The notes under the pieces: model-generated
What the model saw: the letters and a program-made list of their open reading frames with translations, nothing else
Told to the model about the DNA's origin: nothing
Database searches by the model: none
Part shown: one piece after another, positions 14,000-15,112 of the stretch
Layout of the letters: each line of letters starts with the position of its first letter
How positions within the stretch are numbered: the stretch's first letter is position 1
Translations under genes and position numbers: made by a program
NCBI GenBank assembly: GCA_964642485.1
Contig: CAZXPA010000012.1
Location: 1-15,112 of the forward strand
Direction: 5' to 3'
DNA: 15,112 nucleotides
DNA from: CAZXPA01 sp964642485
GTDB lineage: Bacteria > Patescibacteriota > Patescibacteriia > UBA2591 > UBA6264

Positions 14000-14081
14000 C
14001 CTTACGAAAGTACGAATTTTTACTAATTTTACTAATTAGCTAGCATTCGTACTATTAGTATTGATTAGTAATTTAGTAAGG
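14000..14081. repeat. 82-bp palindromic repeat between rpmF and nusB
   Basis: It begins CCTTAC (14000-14005) and ends GTAAGG (14076-14081), with arms of TAC(G/T)AAT-type units that pair imperfectly along their length. It starts 5 bp before the nusB ATG and ends directly at the rpmF stop codon, filling the gap exactly. Positions 14049-14081 match 10416-10448 at 31 of 33 bases. It is a copy of the same family as the sites at 10303-10448 and 12707-12780. Being inside an apparent operon, it is unlikely to be a strong terminator. Confidence 0.85.
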
Positions 14082-14312
14082 TTATTTTTTTTCTTTTCCT
14101 TTCTTCTTTTCTTTCCCTTTCTTCTTCTTTTTCTCTGCTTTGGGTTTAATAACCTCTTTATTTATATATGTTCCACAAAATAAACAGGCATGATGAGAGA
14201 GTACTGGTTTTTTGCATTTAGGGCAGACTGACAAATTTCTCTTTTTTAAACGACAGCGGTATTGTTTAATTTTTTTACGAGTTTTTGATCTTTTTTGAGT
14301 TGGCAGAGCCAT
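14082..14312 (-). CDS. rpmF: 50S ribosomal protein bL32 with a lysine-rich tail
   Basis: A small zinc-ribbon protein of the large ribosomal subunit, 76 residues. The N-terminus MALPTQKRSKTRKKIKQYR is typical of bL32. The zinc ribbon has Cys30, Cys33, Cys43 and Cys46 (CPKC and CLFC). A Lys/Glu/Gly tail of about 20 residues (57-76) extends past the usual end. The open frame continues upstream to 14375, but that stretch has no L32 character, so ATG 14312 is chosen. It heads the rpmF-nusB-rnc series. In many bacteria rpmF leads plsX-fab-acpP-rnc-smc; here only rpmF, rnc and smc remain. Confidence 0.93.
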   Translation of the reverse strand: MALPTQKRSKTRKKIKQYRCRLKKRNLSVCPKCKKPVLSHHACLFCGTYINKEVIKPKAEKKKKKGKEKKKGKEKK

Positions 14313-14343
14313 AAGGTTTATGATTTTAGATTTATGATTTAAG

Positions 14344-14375
14344 ATTATATTAACACAGTTCAATTCGGTTGGCAA
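14344..14375 (-). promoter_or_regulatory. Possible promoter for rpmF-nusB-rnc
   Basis: On the minus strand TTGCCA (14375-14370) is followed by TATAAT (14349-14344) with a long 20-bp spacer; TAATAT, 3 bases earlier, gives 17 bp. The TATAAT box is perfect but the spacing makes this only tentative. It lies about 30 bp upstream of the chosen rpmF start. Confidence 0.4.
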
Positions 14376-14400
14376 GGATTTAAAGCGAGGGGCAGTCTAG

Positions 14401-14424
14401 AAAAATTGGCGAGGATTAGCCTCG
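14401..14424 (-). terminator. Possible terminator after the low-complexity gene
   Basis: On the minus strand CGAGG-CTAAT-CCTCG (14424-14410) forms a 5-bp GC-rich stem, followed after CCAA by five T. It lies about 85 bp downstream of the stop codon at 14508. The stem is short and the T-run displaced, so it is weak. The rest of 14376-14507 holds no gene or RNA I can recognise. Confidence 0.35.
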
Positions 14425-14507
14425 ACAATCCCTTAACAATACTTAAATAAAAGTAAAAGCATCGAATGTTGACCAAACGACGCCTTTTTTGAATTACTTT
14501 TAAAAAA

Positions 14508-14990
14508 TTAAAGCCAGAAAGTTATTGTTGATACGGTCCCAAAAATTACTAATGCTTGTGTTATTAAAGAAACCAAAGCAAAAGTATTCTTCAGTTCTTT
14601 AATGTCAGCAGCAGCAACAACAACAGCAGCAGCAATAGCCGCAATAACAACAGCAACAATAATAGTAGCAACCCCAGCAATACCGGCAACACCAGCAACA
14701 CCAGCAATACCAACACCAGTAGCAATAACAGCAACACCAGCAACACCAGTAGTAATAACAACAGCAGCAACAGTAGCAGTAATAACACCGGTAGCAGTAA
14801 TACCAGCAACACCAGCAACAGCAGCAACAGCAACACCCGCAACACCCGCGACAACAGCAGCACTAACAGCAGTAAAATGTCGCTTTAGTCCGTCTAGCTC
14901 CCAGCCATTTTGAAGGGTAAAGACAAGAGCAAAGGCGCTAATTGTAGTTATTGTTATTATGATTTCCCAGAATATTAGTTTCTTCTTCAT
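14508..14990 (-). CDS. Unknown membrane protein with an 88-residue Ala/Val/Gly/Ile/Thr tract
   Basis: I do not recognise this 160-residue protein. A short basic start (MKKK) leads into a hydrophobic helix (about 5-26) and a polar link (QNGWELDGLKRHF, 27-39). Residues 41-128 are made only of Ala, Val, Gly, Ile and Thr plus one Ser, with VAG/IAG triplets such as GVAGVAGIAG. Then come ADIKELKNT and a final hydrophobic helix (about 137-160). The tract could form two to four glycine-zipper-like membrane helices or a beta/silk-like stretch. Its codons are nearly all (G/A)-N-T, which leaves two other frames open as poly-Leu and Ala/Thr/Pro phantoms. The minus-strand reading is preferred because of a perfect Shine-Dalgarno and a consensus promoter. 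Codon and base use differ sharply from neighbours. Function unknown. Confidence 0.75.
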   Translation of the reverse strand: MKKKLIFWEIIITITTISAFALVFTLQNGWELDGLKRHFTAVSAAVVAGVAGVAVAAVAGVAGITATGVITATVAAVVITTGVAGVAVIATGVGIAGVAGVAGIAGVATIIVAVVIAAIAAAVVVAAADIKELKNTFALVSLITQALVIFGTVSTITFWL

Positions 14991-14996
14991 TGTTAT

Positions 14997-15004
14997 CCTC
15001 CTTT
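14997..15004 (-). promoter_or_regulatory. Strong Shine-Dalgarno of the low-complexity gene
   Basis: AAAGGAGG on the minus strand lies 6 nt before the ATG at 14990, full complementarity to the usual 16S 3' end. It fixes strand and start of this gene. Most other genes in the window have no comparable site. Confidence 0.9.
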
Positions 15005-15024
15005 GTAAATTTTCTGATGTTATA

Positions 15025-15052
15025 ATTATAACAGATTTTAAAATTTTGTCAA
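15025..15052 (-). promoter_or_regulatory. Consensus extended -10 promoter
   Basis: On the minus strand TTGACA (15052-15047), a 16-bp spacer and TATAAT (15030-15025) match both consensus boxes perfectly, with an extended TG-T before the -10. Transcription would begin about 15018, leaving a leader of about 28 nt. It is the best promoter in the window. Confidence 0.85.
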
Positions 15053-15100
15053 TTCAATGTACAAGATGAGTACATAGGTAACACTTTTGAAAATTCAATG
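15051..15100. promoter_or_regulatory. Possible operator region upstream of the strong promoter
   Basis: TGTAC (15058-15062) and GTACA (15070-15074) form a dyad with a 7-nt gap, just upstream of the -35 box. AATTCAATG occurs at 15051-15059 and again at 15092-15100, 41 bp apart. This spacing could suit a bound regulator, but both patterns are short in AT-rich DNA. No gene is seen in 15053-15112. Confidence 0.25.
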
Positions 15101-15112
15101 GGAGTCTTGTAT

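Noticed and set aside
14313..14375. 21-residue N-terminal extension of L32
   Set aside because: Not L32-like and it overlaps the likely promoter; ATG 14312 gives the normal MALPTQKRSK start.
14376..14507. Possible small RNA or tRNA gene
   Set aside because: Only a 5-bp hairpin was found; no cloverleaf, T-loop or conserved RNA core could be traced.
14591..14863. Minus-strand 90-codon poly-Leu frame
   Set aside because: Out-of-frame reading of the same low-complexity tract. It starts inside the tract with no start signals of its own. Kept only as a slippage curiosity.
14602..14913. Plus-strand 103-codon Ala/Thr/Pro-rich frame
   Set aside because: It is the antisense image of the Val/Ala/Gly tract. 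There is no Shine-Dalgarno or promoter for it, while the minus-strand gene has both.

Overview
The window reads as a chromosomal segment of a reduced-genome bacterium, most likely a Candidate Phyla Radiation (Patescibacteria, Parcubacteria-like) lineage. The evidence is an AT-rich composition, compact housekeeping genes, mostly poor Shine-Dalgarno sites, a very short SMC, an archaeal/eukaryotic-type prolyl-tRNA synthetase, and two classical bacterial gene clusters from which the lipid genes are missing. TGA ends holB, so the SR1/Gracilibacteria code (TGA = Gly) is unlikely. Lineage is an inference; there is no rRNA gene in the window to confirm it.

Plus-strand half (1-10296): an AI-2E/PerM-family membrane protein, a repeat-rich leader with a promoter, a canonical MreB, a GT4 glycosyltransferase, the DNA polymerase III delta' subunit (holB), a seven-Asp-box propeller lipoprotein, the set frr-rseP-proS, and a second MreB. 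The second MreB has lost the residues that normally drive ATP hydrolysis. Minus-strand half (15112 down to 10454): a gene for a very low-complexity Ala/Val/Gly membrane protein behind a textbook promoter and Shine-Dalgarno, then rpmF (L32), nusB, rnc and a compact smc. The two halves converge at 10297-10453.

How the genes fit together: frr-rseP-proS looks like the usual frr-uppS-cdsA-dxr-rseP-proS cluster without its lipid/isoprenoid genes. rpmF-nusB-rnc-smc looks like the usual rpmF-plsX-fab-acpP-rnc-smc cluster without fatty-acid synthesis genes. The rest serves translation, replication, chromosome organisation, cell shape and envelope glycosylation.

The most unusual content lies between genes. 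(1) Two copies of a three-hairpin element (2421-2546, 4751-4899) fill the gap exactly from one gene's stop to the next gene's start, with base changes that keep the stems paired. (2) A second palindromic family built from TAC(G/T)AAT units, with CCTTAC...GTAAGG ends in two of three sites, occupies three gaps in the minus-strand half (10303-10448, 12707-12780, 14000-14081). (3) Octamer tandem arrays sit in the leader of the first mreB. (4) A 13-bp inverted repeat runs into the first codons of holB. No rRNA, tRNA, CRISPR array, transposase or phage gene was seen.
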